DNA from: Cytophagales bacterium | GTDB lineage: Bacteria > Bacteroidota > Bacteroidia > Cytophagales > Cyclobacteriaceae | Length of the DNA: 39,591 nt | Reading direction: 5' to 3' | Assembly (NCBI GenBank): GCA_027317105.1 | Contig: DAHVFH010000089.1 | Coordinates: 1-39,591, forward strand | Shown here: positions 8,943-18,550 of the stretch, piece after piece | Position numbering within the stretch: the first letter of the stretch is position 1 | How the letters are laid out: each line of letters begins with the position of its first letter | Program-made: the position numbers and the translations under genes | The notes under the pieces: generated by a model | Databases searched by the model: none | Seen by the model: only the letters and a program-made list of their open reading frames with translations | Told to the model about the DNA's origin: nothing

Positions 8943-11900
8943 GTGAAAAAAATCCTGCTATATTTTCTATTGTTTGCTGATTTGAGCAACTCTTTACAGG
9001 CTCAAACAGAGGAGGCGCATACGCTTGATTTTCAAGATAGTGTGCGGGTAGCACTTGAAAACACAAAAGCCATTGATGCCATTGCCATTGGCGATTCATT
9101 TGGTGGTGCCTGGATTAATCTTGGTCCCGACCAGAAAATGATGATCAAGAAACAAGCGCGGATGATGAAAAAGAAGCGGTATCGGATTCAGCCCTGTTTT
9201 GTCAACTACTACGGTGCCATCGTAGCTGCTATTAATATCGAAAAAGTAGAAAACTCTAAACTCACGGATTTTTTAAGAGTAGCTGGGCAAACCATTGAAA
9301 AAAGTGATTTCAATCAGCTCAATCTTTTTTTGCATCAATCACACGATTTTTTTGAACATCATGCGCTTAACTTTGAAAAATATTTTCGGTTGCACGCCTC
9401 GGATGATGAATATACGTTTGAATTTTTAGAGCCTGCCCCACCCGATACTACTCAGTATGTTTATGATCCGAAGGCTGATTCGATTGCAGCTACTTTGCTT
9501 GCCTGGCAGCGGCCCATTGCGCAGCCACAGGTTCTGGGGCCAGCGATTGTATTCAAGCGTGTAACCTTGAACTTTACTACGCCTTACGACTCCGCATTTT
9601 TGAAAAACACGAAAGGGATATTCTCTCTTCGCGATCGCATTTTTGTAGGCGAAGGCGGTCAGTTCGATTGGTCACCCGCAGGGTTGAGTGCCGATTCGGT
9701 TTATTATAGATTCAATAAATATAATTTTAATACCACCCAACCGGTTCTTACAGCTGCACAAGGTAAACTCACTGATGTAGGGCGATTACCAGGAAAGGTG
9801 TCGGGAACATTTGAATTCCGAAGTATAAAACATATCGAGAAAAAATTTTCAGTCTTCCCCCGTTTCAAATCGTATGAAAGCAATGTGTCGATTCTTGGCC
9901 TGGGCTCTGACCGATTGAAATATACGGGAGGCTTTTCCCTAGAGGGTTCATTAATAACAAGCCAATCGGTAAGCGGAAGTCCTTCCATTGTAGAGGTGAA
10001 CGGAGAAGGATCAGATCGTAAATTCAAAGCGGTCTCTCTTTCTTTTTCGTTTAAGGATTCTGTGATCTTTGCCAACAGTGCCAGAATCGTGATTTATCAA
10101 GGCAATGACACTTTGGTGCACCCATCTATGCAGCTGCGGTACGACTATGGCAAGCAATTACTCTCCTTGGTAAAAGACAAAACTCAATTGCGGAAAGCAC
10201 CCTTTACCTCTTCTTACTTTGGAATTGATTTTACAGTGGATGCCCTCCGTTGGGATTTAAAATCGGACAGTCTGGATCTTTTAACGGAGGGAAGCGCACA
10301 CGTCTCTCCGATGGTTATTGAGTCGCAGGATTTTTATGATCCCGAGGATTTTCGAGTGCTGCGTAACCTTAATTTTGATTTTAATCCGTTGACATTGATG
10401 GTCAACTATGCCGTGCAACATAATTCACAGGATTTTTCGGTTTATGAGCTAACGGATAAAACCAAAACGATTGGCGAAGTAAGGATGGCTGCCGATTTCC
10501 TTTCACAAAAAGGTATGATTGAGTATGACGCCCGAACGGGTCATATTCACGTCAAAGATAAAGCGATTCATTTTCTCGAGTCGGCCAGGGGAAAAACAGA
10601 TTATGATAACTTGAAAATCCATTCTTTAGTGGATACTGTTGCCAATGCAACCATCAACCTCAAGAATAATACCATGACCGTCCACGGAGTGGAAGAATTT
10701 AAAATTAGCGATTCGCTCAATGTGGTGGTAAAGCCCGACAGCAGCGTGATCACATTTTTGCATAATCGCGATTTGAAATTCAAGGGCACCATTAATGCAG
10801 GGAATTTTGAGATCACCGGGAAAGATTTTATGTTAAAGTATGATAGCTTTTTTGTGAACCTCAATCATATTGACTCTATCCGTTTTTATATAACCGAAAA
10901 AAATGGTGTTCGGAGGCGTGTGAATAATGCCATGGTGGGAGCCGATTCAACGGCAGCCGCAGCGGGTGGAATGCAGGCCTCGGCAAATAAAACTTCGGGC
11001 ACCTTATTTATCAATCGCCCGGACAATAAGTCAGGGAAAATAAAATACCCGAACTTCCCCCGATTGGATGCCAGTGCGGGAGGCGTAATTTATTTTGACC
11101 GAAAGGAAGTGCTCGATGGCGTTTACAATCGCTCTATATTTTTTGTCGTGCCTCCGTTTAAACTTGATAGCTTGAACGATGCGGATCCAGGCTCAATCAA
11201 CTTTGAGGGTACCTTTATTTCAAGTGGCATGCTTCCAAATTTCAAAGAGAAACTTCACACCATGCCCGACAAATCCCTCGGCTTTACGCACGCTATCCCC
11301 AAGTTGGGTTACAATTTATACTTAGGCCAGGGAAAATTGTATGGGGGAATAAATATGGACAACGAAGGAATGCATGCTGCAGGCAGCATCGACTACCTCG
11401 GTGCCCATGTGGAATCGAACGATTTTACCATGTATCCAGATTCCGTTTTGGCAAAGGGAAACGTTGGGGAAATTCAAGACAAGCAATTTGGAGCGGTCAA
11501 TTTTCCACAAATGACTTTCACCGATTATCAAATGAAATGGTATCCTAAGCAGGATAAATTCAAAATTAAAAATCTAAAGGAACCCTTTTCCTTGTATAAA
11601 AAAACAGCCACACTCAATGGGAATATCCAAGTATCAAAAACAGGAGTTTCGGGCAGTGGACGAATCAGCACGAGGGGATCAGAAGTTGTTTCTCGGGAAC
11701 TAAGTTTTTCGTCCAAAGACTTTGGCGCGCGTCATGCCCGCTTTGAGGTGAAGACGGGAAATCCTGAAAAGCCCGCCTTAGCAGGTAATGATGTTCGTTT
11801 GAAATTTAATCTGGATCAAAACTTTGCCACCATTAGCCCCGAGGTTGAAGGGGTAGCTGCCATTGAGTTTCCGTATGCTCAGTTTAAAACCTCCATTACC

Positions 11901-13628
11901 GAAGCACGCTGGGATTTGAATTCTCAAAAAATAGTAATGACCAAAGCACGCGATGTGCCCATTGAGAATTCCTATTTCTATACTACTCGCAAAGAACTTG
12001 ATTCTTTAAGTTTTAATGCGGAGAAGGCAGAGTATGACATCCAACTCCAGGAACTGAAGGTGAGTGGCATTCCTTATATTATTGTGGCGGACGCCAAGAT
12101 CACTCCAAAAAATAATGAAGTATTGATTCTTGAGAACGCTAAAATTGGACAACTGAAAAATACGGTGATTGTACTGGATACCCTCAACGGGTACCACAGG
12201 CTTACCGATGGGGTAGTGGACATTGTGTCGCGCAAAGAATTTTCAGGGTACGCTACGTACCAATATGTAAACGCGGCCAATGATACATTTGCCATTAAGA
12301 TGACGGACTTTCATTTGGAACCCATCAGTGCCGAGGAAAGCAAACGGAAAAAGAACAAAGTAAATGCGTCTCTGCAAACCGTAGCGAATGGTGCGGTGAT
12401 TGATAAAGATAAAATTCTGGTGGCCCCACGCATTTTTTATAAAGGCGACATGGTGATGTATGCCACCCGGCCGGCCTTACAACTAAAGGGGTATGTAAAA
12501 CTGGATTTGCGAAAAATTAAAAACTACGACACCTGGATTGCCTTTGACCAAAGTGGTGACGAAAAAAATATCTATCTCAACTTTGATAAAGCAGTCACCG
12601 AAAGCGGACGCAAAGCTGAAGCAGGATTACACTTTTCCAGCGACAATAGCTTGTACATTACTTTTGTGTCTGACAAAAAGGACGAGAATGATGAAGATTT
12701 CTTTCTTCCCAGTGGGTCTTTGTATTTTGATAAAGAAAGTGGAGAATTTAAAATAGAAGACCGACAAAAAGCGAGTGGCGAAAAATTGTCGGGCAAAGTT
12801 TTTAATTACAATGAAGATAAGCAGGAAGTAAAGTTTGAAGGACAAGTAAATTTCTTTAAAGGATCTAAGGATTTCAACCTTATCGCAAGCGCCATTGGCT
12901 CCGGTAATTTGGAGACCAACGAAATCAAAATGAATGCCTTGATCCTTGCCGATATGAACCTCCCTCTTGCGGTCTACCAGATGATGGCTGATAATTTGCA
13001 AGAGGTTATTAAAAATGAAGGAGCAAATGAGGGGTTGGGAGATCAGACGGAATTGCTGTATAAAATTGCCAATATTGTTGGTGAGGACATCGCCAAAGAT
13101 TATGAGCAAAAATCGCAACTGGCGTACACCTCACTTTCCACTATTCCGCGGCTGGCCTCCCCGATCAATTTTTCAAATGTTAATTTCAAATGGTCACAAG
13201 CCAATAAAGCTTTCTACAGTGAGGGCACCATTGGTATCAGCAATATTGGGCGCAATGATATAAACGGAGGGTTTGAAGGCTTTATGGAGATTCGCAAGAA
13301 TGAAGATGGGTCTCCTGTCTTTCATGTGTTTTTCAAGGCTTCCCCTGATTCATGGTATTATTTTGGGTATGAGGACAATCGCCTCATGGTGCAGTCGTCC
13401 AACCAGTTAGTCAATGACATGATCGCAAGAAAAACCAATGCGGGCAAAGCAAAAGTAGGTGACTTGGTTTTCATACCAGGAAGCGAGGAGGAGACCTTGG
13501 CCTGGATCAATAAATTCCGTTTGACTTATTATGGACTTGAAGCTCCCTATGATTTGGCAAGTGGCACTGCTGCAGCTAAAAATAAGGGCAAGAAAAAAGA
13601 CGAGAAGAAAGAAGATGATGGGTTTTAA
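8943..13628 (+). CDS. Giant secreted beta-rich protein of unknown function (1561 residues)
   Basis: I do not recognise a named family. The protein has a signal peptide (ILLYFLLFADLSNSLQAQ), then a short helical region (about residues 20-160). About 1300 residues of alternating short strands follow, with recurring patterns such as LNGNIQVSKTGVSGSGRIST, MHAAGSIDYLGAHVESNDFT and ALQLKGYVKLDLRKIKN. A helical stretch near 1340-1420 (IKNEGANEGLGDQTELLYK) follows, and then a Lys/Asp/Glu-rich tail (KNKGKKKDEKKEDDGF). There are no transmembrane helices after the signal, no lipobox and no type IX sorting domain that I can see. The strand pattern recalls OstA/LptA or AsmA-like lipid-carrying folds, but that is only an impression. 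The start is GTG at 8943. It lies between prmA and gpmI, 85 and 50 bases away. Confidence 0.85.
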   Translation: MKKILLYFLLFADLSNSLQAQTEEAHTLDFQDSVRVALENTKAIDAIAIGDSFGGAWINLGPDQKMMIKKQARMMKKKRYRIQPCFVNYYGAIVAAINIEKVENSKLTDFLRVAGQTIEKSDFNQLNLFLHQSHDFFEHHALNFEKYFRLHASDDEYTFEFLEPAPPDTTQYVYDPKADSIAATLLAWQRPIAQPQVLGPAIVFKRVTLNFTTPYDSAFLKNTKGIFSLRDRIFVGEGGQFDWSPAGLSADSVYYRFNKYNFNTTQPVLTAAQGKLTDVGRLPGKVSGTFEFRSIKHIEKKFSVFPRFKSYESNVSILGLGSDRLKYTGGFSLEGSLITSQSVSGSPSIVEVNGEGSDRKFKAVSLSFSFKDSVIFANSARIVIYQGNDTLVHPSMQLRYDYGKQLLSLVKDKTQLRKAPFTSSYFGIDFTVDALRWDLKSDSLDLLTEGSAHVSPMVIESQDFYDPEDFRVLRNLNFDFNPLTLMVNYAVQHNSQDFSVYELTDKTKTIGEVRMAADFLSQKGMIEYDARTGHIHVKDKAIHFLESARGKTDYDNLKIHSLVDTVANATINLKNNTMTVHGVEEFKISDSLNVVVKPDSSVITFLHNRDLKFKGTINAGNFEITGKDFMLKYDSFFVNLNHIDSIRFYITEKNGVRRRVNNAMVGADSTAAAAGGMQASANKTSGTLFINRPDNKSGKIKYPNFPRLDASAGGVIYFDRKEVLDGVYNRSIFFVVPPFKLDSLNDADPGSINFEGTFISSGMLPNFKEKLHTMPDKSLGFTHAIPKLGYNLYLGQGKLYGGINMDNEGMHAAGSIDYLGAHVESNDFTMYPDSVLAKGNVGEIQDKQFGAVNFPQMTFTDYQMKWYPKQDKFKIKNLKEPFSLYKKTATLNGNIQVSKTGVSGSGRISTRGSEVVSRELSFSSKDFGARHARFEVKTGNPEKPALAGNDVRLKFNLDQNFATISPEVEGVAAIEFPYAQFKTSITEARWDLNSQKIVMTKARDVPIENSYFYTTRKELDSLSFNAEKAEYDIQLQELKVSGIPYIIVADAKITPKNNEVLILENAKIGQLKNTVIVLDTLNGYHRLTDGVVDIVSRKEFSGYATYQYVNAANDTFAIKMTDFHLEPISAEESKRKKNKVNASLQTVANGAVIDKDKILVAPRIFYKGDMVMYATRPALQLKGYVKLDLRKIKNYDTWIAFDQSGDEKNIYLNFDKAVTESGRKAEAGLHFSSDNSLYITFVSDKKDENDEDFFLPSGSLYFDKESGEFKIEDRQKASGEKLSGKVFNYNEDKQEVKFEGQVNFFKGSKDFNLIASAIGSGNLETNEIKMNALILADMNLPLAVYQMMADNLQEVIKNEGANEGLGDQTELLYKIANIVGEDIAKDYEQKSQLAYTSLSTIPRLASPINFSNVNFKWSQANKAFYSEGTIGISNIGRNDINGGFEGFMEIRKNEDGSPVFHVFFKASPDSWYYFGYEDNRLMVQSSNQLVNDMIARKTNAGKAKVGDLVFIPGSEEETLAWINKFRLTYYGLEAPYDLASGTAAAKNKGKKKDEKKEDDGF

Positions 13629-13678
13629 TACCTTATGGAAGATTTGAACTTTATATTTAATTAACAAGTTTTGAAACA

Positions 13679-15205
13679 ATGAACAAGAAAGTACTATTAA
13701 TGATCCTTGATGGGTGGGGCATCCCCAAAAACCCAAAGGTGTCGGCTATTGATGCTGCCAAAACTCCTTATATCAATTCGCTGTATGCGAAATATCCCCA
13801 CAGTAAACTGCAAGCATCTGGATTGGCTGTAGGCTTGCCAGAGGGCCAGATGGGCAATAGCGAAGTAGGCCACATGAATATTGGTGCTGGCCGGGTGGTT
13901 TACCAGGATTTGGTTCGCATCAATAAGGCGGTAGAAGAAAAGGAACTTGACAAAAACGAAACTTTGCTAGCTGCAATTAACTACGCGAAAGAAAATAACA
14001 AGGCAGTTCACTTGATTGGATTACTGTCGAACGGAGGAGTTCATTCACACATCAAGCATTTGGAAGGAATTTGCACCATCGCAAAAAATAATAACGTCAA
14101 TAAGCTTTTCATCCATGCCTTTATGGATGGACGGGATACTGACCCCAAAAGTGGGCTTGGGTTCATCACCGATTTGCAAAGCCATTTGGGTAAGTCAACG
14201 GGAAAATTGGCCAGTGTGGTCGGTCGTTATTTTGCCATGGATCGTGACAAGCGATGGGAGCGCATAAAGCTCGCCTACGATGCGATTGTGAAAGGCGTTG
14301 GTGAAAAATCGGACGATGCCCTGAAGGCCATTCAAAAATCGTATGATGCCGGTGTAACGGATGAGTTCATCAAGCCAATTATCATGGTGAATGAGAACCA
14401 AACCCCTGTGGCGACTATTAAAGAAGGCGATGTGGTTATTTGTTTCAACTTTCGCACAGATCGAGGAAGGGAGATCACGATGGCGCTAACCCAACATGAT
14501 TATCCGGAACAGGGGATGAAAAAAATGAAACTGTACTATGTCACGATGGCCAACTATGACGACTCCTTTCACGATGTAAAGGTGATTTTCGATAAAGACA
14601 ATTTATATAATACGCTGGGCGAGATTCTGGCGAAAGCGGGGAAGAAGCAAATTCGCATTGCAGAGACGGAGAAATATCCACATGTCACTTTCTTTTTTTC
14701 TGGAGGTCGGGAAGAGGAGTTTTCAGGTGAATCGCGCATCATGTGCCCTTCGCCAAAAGTGGCCACTTATGATTTGAAACCCGAAATGAGTGCCGCTGAT
14801 ATTCGCGATAAAATTATCCCGGAGTTGGAAAAAAAATCAGCCGATTTTATTTGCCTGAATTTTGCTAATCCTGATATGGTGGGTCATACGGGCGTGTTCC
14901 CTGCGGTTGTCAAGGCGGTGGAAACGGTTGATCGGTGCAATGAAACCGTAACCGAGGTCGCACGTAAAAACGGATACGCGATAATTATCATAGCGGATCA
15001 CGGAAATGCCGATTACATGATCAATGATGACGGCACACCAAATACCGCTCATACCACGAATTTGGTTCCGTGTATTTTGGTCGATGATGATTTTAAAGGG
15101 AAAATTAAAGATGGAAAACTGGGCGACCTTGCGCCCACCATTCTCACTTTGATGGGCGTGCCCATACCGAAAGAGATGACCGGTCAGGTATTAATTGGAA
15201 ATTAA
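13679..15205 (+). CDS. gpmI: 2,3-bisphosphoglycerate-independent phosphoglycerate mutase
   Basis: A 508-residue cytoplasmic, manganese-dependent glycolytic enzyme that interconverts 3- and 2-phosphoglycerate. Alkaline-phosphatase-superfamily motifs are complete. They are the first metal site LMILDGWG (D11), the phosphoserine in GQMGNSEVGH (S61), the transferase-domain segments HAFMDGRDTDP and FNFRTDRGREIT, the substrate loop TFFFSGGREEEF, and the metal ligands in NFANPDMVGHTG, ADHGNAD and AHTTN. The length is usual for the family. The ATG at 13679 is 50 bases after the giant gene. A lipoprotein gene follows one base after its stop. Confidence 0.96.
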   Translation: MNKKVLLMILDGWGIPKNPKVSAIDAAKTPYINSLYAKYPHSKLQASGLAVGLPEGQMGNSEVGHMNIGAGRVVYQDLVRINKAVEEKELDKNETLLAAINYAKENNKAVHLIGLLSNGGVHSHIKHLEGICTIAKNNNVNKLFIHAFMDGRDTDPKSGLGFITDLQSHLGKSTGKLASVVGRYFAMDRDKRWERIKLAYDAIVKGVGEKSDDALKAIQKSYDAGVTDEFIKPIIMVNENQTPVATIKEGDVVICFNFRTDRGREITMALTQHDYPEQGMKKMKLYYVTMANYDDSFHDVKVIFDKDNLYNTLGEILAKAGKKQIRIAETEKYPHVTFFFSGGREEEFSGESRIMCPSPKVATYDLKPEMSAADIRDKIIPELEKKSADFICLNFANPDMVGHTGVFPAVVKAVETVDRCNETVTEVARKNGYAIIIIADHGNADYMINDDGTPNTAHTTNLVPCILVDDDFKGKIKDGKLGDLAPTILTLMGVPIPKEMTGQVLIGN

Positions 15206-15206
15206 G

Positions 15207-15776
15207 ATGCGGGTTTTATTTGGGTTAACGTTGACAGCGCTGTTGTGTTCTTGCCATCACGAAAATGTAAAGTACAAGAAAGCCTATTTTGATTTTGATA
15301 GCTTAGTAAACGCACAAATCCAAAAGCTGGGTGAAGTTAAGGCGAAGCTTGTTAAGAAGACCTTTCTTAATGGAAAGAGAGACTCCACCATTTTTGTTCC
15401 TAACACGACACAATGGAAATATGAGTTGGATGCTTTTCAACAGGTGGATGTGATTAACAAGCCATTGTATAGAGATAATTACCTGCAGAAAGAACAAAAG
15501 GATGTTCACAGCAACTTGATCGTTCGCTCTTATTCTGCCAAGATAAAATCGACTATCCCCGAAGTAAAATTCTTTTATCAAGACAATTTTAAAAAGCTAA
15601 GACGGATAGAGGCGATTTTTCGGGAAGGGAATATCGTTTATACTACCGCCCGTAAACTTACCATGGAGTTTGAGGAACAAAAGGGGGTGCTCGTCATTTC
15701 AGACTATCGGGTAGAGGGATTTCAAAAAATGATGTTGAGTGACACCGTAAAGTTTTTGATCGAAGGAAAGTTATGA
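15207..15776 (+). CDS. Small lipoprotein of unknown function
   Basis: A 189-residue protein with a lipoprotein signal, MRVLFGLTLTALLCSCHHEN, the likely lipidated residue being Cys17. The mature part is mixed alpha/beta with charged segments and shows no motif I recognise. The ATG at 15207 lies one base after the gpmI stop, while a TTG start at 15195 would overlap gpmI. Its TGA overlaps the ATG of the next gene as ATGA (15773-15776), so it is probably co-transcribed with gpmI and the AraC regulator. Bacteroidota genomes often carry short lipoproteins like this annotated only as hypothetical. Confidence 0.78.
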   Translation: MRVLFGLTLTALLCSCHHENVKYKKAYFDFDSLVNAQIQKLGEVKAKLVKKTFLNGKRDSTIFVPNTTQWKYELDAFQQVDVINKPLYRDNYLQKEQKDVHSNLIVRSYSAKIKSTIPEVKFFYQDNFKKLRRIEAIFREGNIVYTTARKLTMEFEEQKGVLVISDYRVEGFQKMMLSDTVKFLIEGKL

Positions 15777-16342
15777 TAACTCTTTACATCAAAAATATGG
15801 TATGTGACCGATGCAAGGCAGCGGTAGCTCGCGAACTGGAAAAGCATCAAATCACCTATCAAAAAATCGAGTTAGGAGAAGTAGTGTTGAATGAAAGGCA
15901 AGCCGACAATAAGCTGCAATCTTTTAGAGAAGGTATTGAGGCCTTAGGCTTTGAATGGATTGACGACAACAAATCAAAAATCATTGAAAAAATTAAGACG
16001 GAAATAATCAAAATCATTCATCCTCATCCGCAGGTTCAGCAAATCAAAACAAATTTTTCATTACATCTCGAAAAACAGATCGGGAAAAATTATTCAACTC
16101 TTAGTTCACTCTTTTCAGAAGTGGAGGGTACTACCATTGAGCAATACATGATCCGCCAAAAGATAGAGCGCGTTAAGGAACTTCTCGTTTACGATCAGTA
16201 TTCATTAGGCCAAATTGCAAACCAATTGAATTACAGTAGCATTCAACACCTCTCTAACCAATTCAAAAAAGTGACAGGGCTTACCCCAAGTCATTTCAAG
16301 AACTTGCGAAGCAATAACCGCAAACCACTGGATAAAGTGTAA
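15773..16342 (+). CDS. AraC-family regulator with N-terminal HMA-like CxxC segment
   Basis: A 189-residue protein in two parts. Residues 1-65 (ITLYIKNMVCDRCKAAVARE) resemble a heavy-metal-associated domain, with metal-binding Cys at C11 and C14 in MVCDRC. Residues about 85-180 form an AraC-type DNA-binding domain with two helix-turn-helix units (SLGQIANQLNYSSIQHLSNQ, FKKVTGLTPSHFKN). The likely role is a metal-sensing transcription factor controlling the P1B-type ATPase gene that starts 163 bases downstream. The start codon overlaps the previous gene by four bases. HMA-AraC fusions near metal transporters are known in Bacteroidota; the metal sensed here is inferred to be Zn, Cd or Pb from the ATPase type. 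Confidence 0.85.
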   Translation: MITLYIKNMVCDRCKAAVARELEKHQITYQKIELGEVVLNERQADNKLQSFREGIEALGFEWIDDNKSKIIEKIKTEIIKIIHPHPQVQQIKTNFSLHLEKQIGKNYSTLSSLFSEVEGTTIEQYMIRQKIERVKELLVYDQYSLGQIANQLNYSSIQHLSNQFKKVTGLTPSHFKNLRSNNRKPLDKV

Positions 16343-16380
16343 TGCTCGTTACTAAAGTTGTAACTCCGGTTTCTGTAAAA

Positions 16381-16409
16381 ATACGTATGTCAGGTGCTTT
16401 GAAAAAGCA
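16381..16409 (+). promoter_or_regulatory. Dyad symmetries in the leader of the Zn/Cd ATPase gene
   Basis: The 162-base gap before the P1B ATPase gene holds an 8-base palindrome ATACGTAT (16381-16388). Close behind is a perfect hairpin TGCTTT-GAA-AAAGCA (16395-16409) with 6-base arms. A looser ATGT-N7-ACAT dyad follows. No run of T comes after the hairpin, so it does not look like a terminator. An operator for the neighbouring AraC-type regulator is a reasonable guess; no proof is possible from the sequence alone. Confidence 0.3.
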
Positions 16410-16504
16410 ATAATATGTGCATAATACATCAAAGACCCCTTATGGCAACAAACCCTTACTAGGCCTAATCGCATTTACCTTTTCTTAAAAATGATATTTA
16501 TAAT

Positions 16505-18406
16505 ATGTTGAAAAAAAATAGAGACATTAATCAGAATATAAAAGAAGCTGATGGGTGGATTGATCACTGGCCGTTGCTGCTATCACTCATTATCCTCTTA
16601 ATTATGCTTACCCTTGATTATGGCTACGGGTACAAACCAGACTTGGCTTTTGAGTTGGCGATATTCACGTCTGCCTATTTGTTGGCAGGTTACAACGTGT
16701 TAGGTCTTGCTTTTCGCAAGGCAATGCGATTTGATATTTTTAACGAGTTCTTTCTGATGAGTGTAGCCACCATCGGGGCTTTTGCCATTGGATCCTATAG
16801 TGAAGGGGTTGCAGTGATGGTTTTTTACTCTATTGGTGAATGGTTTCAGGATTCTGCCGTTAACAAAGCAAAAAGAAACATTAAAGCATTGCTTGACATT
16901 CGACCGGAAGAAGTGACCGTCATTAAAGACGGTTTGCAACAAGTTTTACATCCTAGAGAAGTAATGATTGGTGATATCTTTCAAGTAAAAGCTGGGGAGA
17001 AAGTTGCATTAGATGGTGAGCTTCAATCTAATCTATCCACTTTTAATACAGCTGCTCTTACTGGTGAGAGCAAACCGGATACAATTCGAAGTGGAGAACC
17101 TGTGCTTGCAGGAATGATTAATGTTGACAAAGTGTCTGAAGTAAAAGTCACTTCATTATTTGAGGATAGTAAACTGAGCAAGATATTGGAGATGGTTCAG
17201 GATGCAACTGCTCGAAAATCGCAGACGCAATTGTTCATCAGCAGGTTTGCCAAAGTTTATACGCCCATCGTTTTTGTCCTGGCCATGGCTGTATGCTTTC
17301 TACCTTTTTTCTTTATCGACCCTTATGTTTTTGATGTTTGGTTTTACAGGGCGCTGGTTTTCTTAGTTATTAGTTGCCCATGTGCTTTGGTAGTGTCAAT
17401 TCCCTTGGGATATTTTGGAGGAATTGGATTGGCTTCTAAGAACGGAATACTATTTAAAGGCTCCAATTATCTTGATGTAATGACCCTGATTGATACTGTT
17501 GTTATGGACAAGACTGGAACACTTACCAAGGGAGTATTTAAGGTGCAGGAAGTGGTCGTAAATGATTTTAATAAAGATGATTTGTTAAAATTGGTAGCCG
17601 GTATCGAAAGCCAATCTACTCATCCAATCGCCAGAGCCATTACTGAATTCACAGGGAAAATGAATGGTGAGTTAAGGATCGAAAACGTAGAGGAAATATC
17701 TGGGCACGGACTGAAAGGGGAGGTGAATGGGAAAATGATATTGGCTGGTAATACAAAGCTGCTAAAGAAATTTAGCGTTGTTTACCCTCAGGAGGTCGAG
17801 TCCTTGGTTGATACTGTAGTTGCTGTGGCTGTGAATAACAAGTACGCGGGTTATATAACAATCGCTGATGAAATCAAGGAAGATGCAAAACTTGCGATTG
17901 ACGAACTACATAAACTGGGTATTCTCACTGTAATGCTATCGGGAGATAAGCAAAGTGTGGTATCGCAAGTTGCGAAGACACTCGGAATTGATAATGCACA
18001 CGGGGGGCTGTTACCAGAGGGGAAAGTTGAAAAGTTGCAAGCGCTAAAAAATCAAGGAAGAAAAATTGCATTTATTGGTGATGGGGTAAATGATGCACCT
18101 GTTGTAGCTCTTGCAGATGCCGGGGTGGCCATGGGTGGTCTTGGAAGCGATGCTACCATTGAAACGGCAGACATTGTTATTCAAAATGATCAACCGTCCA
18201 AAATTGTGTCAGCTATTAAAATTGGAAAAATTACCAAACGCATTGTTTGGCAAAACATAACAATGGCAATGGGTGTGAAAATCATTGTGCTGATACTGGG
18301 TGCCGGAGGTGTTGCAACACTTTGGGAGGCCGTGATTGCCGATGTAGGAGTAGCGTTATTAGCTATTTTAAAAGCAGTGAGGATTCAGGGGGTTAAATTT
18401 AATTAG
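16505..18406 (+). CDS. P1B-2 type Zn/Cd/Pb-translocating ATPase
   Basis: A 633-residue inner-membrane metal-exporting P-type ATPase (ZntA/CadA-like). Visible elements are the actuator motif TGES (186-189), the transmembrane metal site CPC (291-293) followed by ALVVSIP, the phosphorylation site DKTGT (D335), the nucleotide-domain HP (H373-P374), and GDGVNDAP (525-532). Metal type follows from the P1B-2 signature: N584-x7-K592 in TM7 and D613-x-G615 in TM8, together with CPCx4SxP. There is no N-terminal HMA domain; one is present instead on the adjacent regulator. The start is an unambiguous ATG. A separate promoter is likely because 162 bases separate it from the AraC gene. Confidence 0.93.
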   Translation: MLKKNRDINQNIKEADGWIDHWPLLLSLIILLIMLTLDYGYGYKPDLAFELAIFTSAYLLAGYNVLGLAFRKAMRFDIFNEFFLMSVATIGAFAIGSYSEGVAVMVFYSIGEWFQDSAVNKAKRNIKALLDIRPEEVTVIKDGLQQVLHPREVMIGDIFQVKAGEKVALDGELQSNLSTFNTAALTGESKPDTIRSGEPVLAGMINVDKVSEVKVTSLFEDSKLSKILEMVQDATARKSQTQLFISRFAKVYTPIVFVLAMAVCFLPFFFIDPYVFDVWFYRALVFLVISCPCALVVSIPLGYFGGIGLASKNGILFKGSNYLDVMTLIDTVVMDKTGTLTKGVFKVQEVVVNDFNKDDLLKLVAGIESQSTHPIARAITEFTGKMNGELRIENVEEISGHGLKGEVNGKMILAGNTKLLKKFSVVYPQEVESLVDTVVAVAVNNKYAGYITIADEIKEDAKLAIDELHKLGILTVMLSGDKQSVVSQVAKTLGIDNAHGGLLPEGKVEKLQALKNQGRKIAFIGDGVNDAPVVALADAGVAMGGLGSDATIETADIVIQNDQPSKIVSAIKIGKITKRIVWQNITMAMGVKIIVLILGAGGVATLWEAVIADVGVALLAILKAVRIQGVKFN

Positions 18407-18550
18407 CAGAAGACCAGTATTTAACTCCCAATCATTACTCTTTAGCGATTTGTTGATTATGGAATTGGTCTCTCTCAGCCCTGACGATGCATAGGTTATT
18501 TAGTGAAGATTCAAATTAGACCAACTACTTTTATTAACCCTAAATTGATT

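Noticed and set aside
9704..10075. A 123-codon minus-strand frame inside the giant gene
   Set aside because: Antisense shadow with no motif, no signal and no start context.
12627..13118. A 163-codon minus-strand frame inside the giant gene
   Set aside because: It is antisense to a continuous 1561-codon frame and has no recognisable domain.
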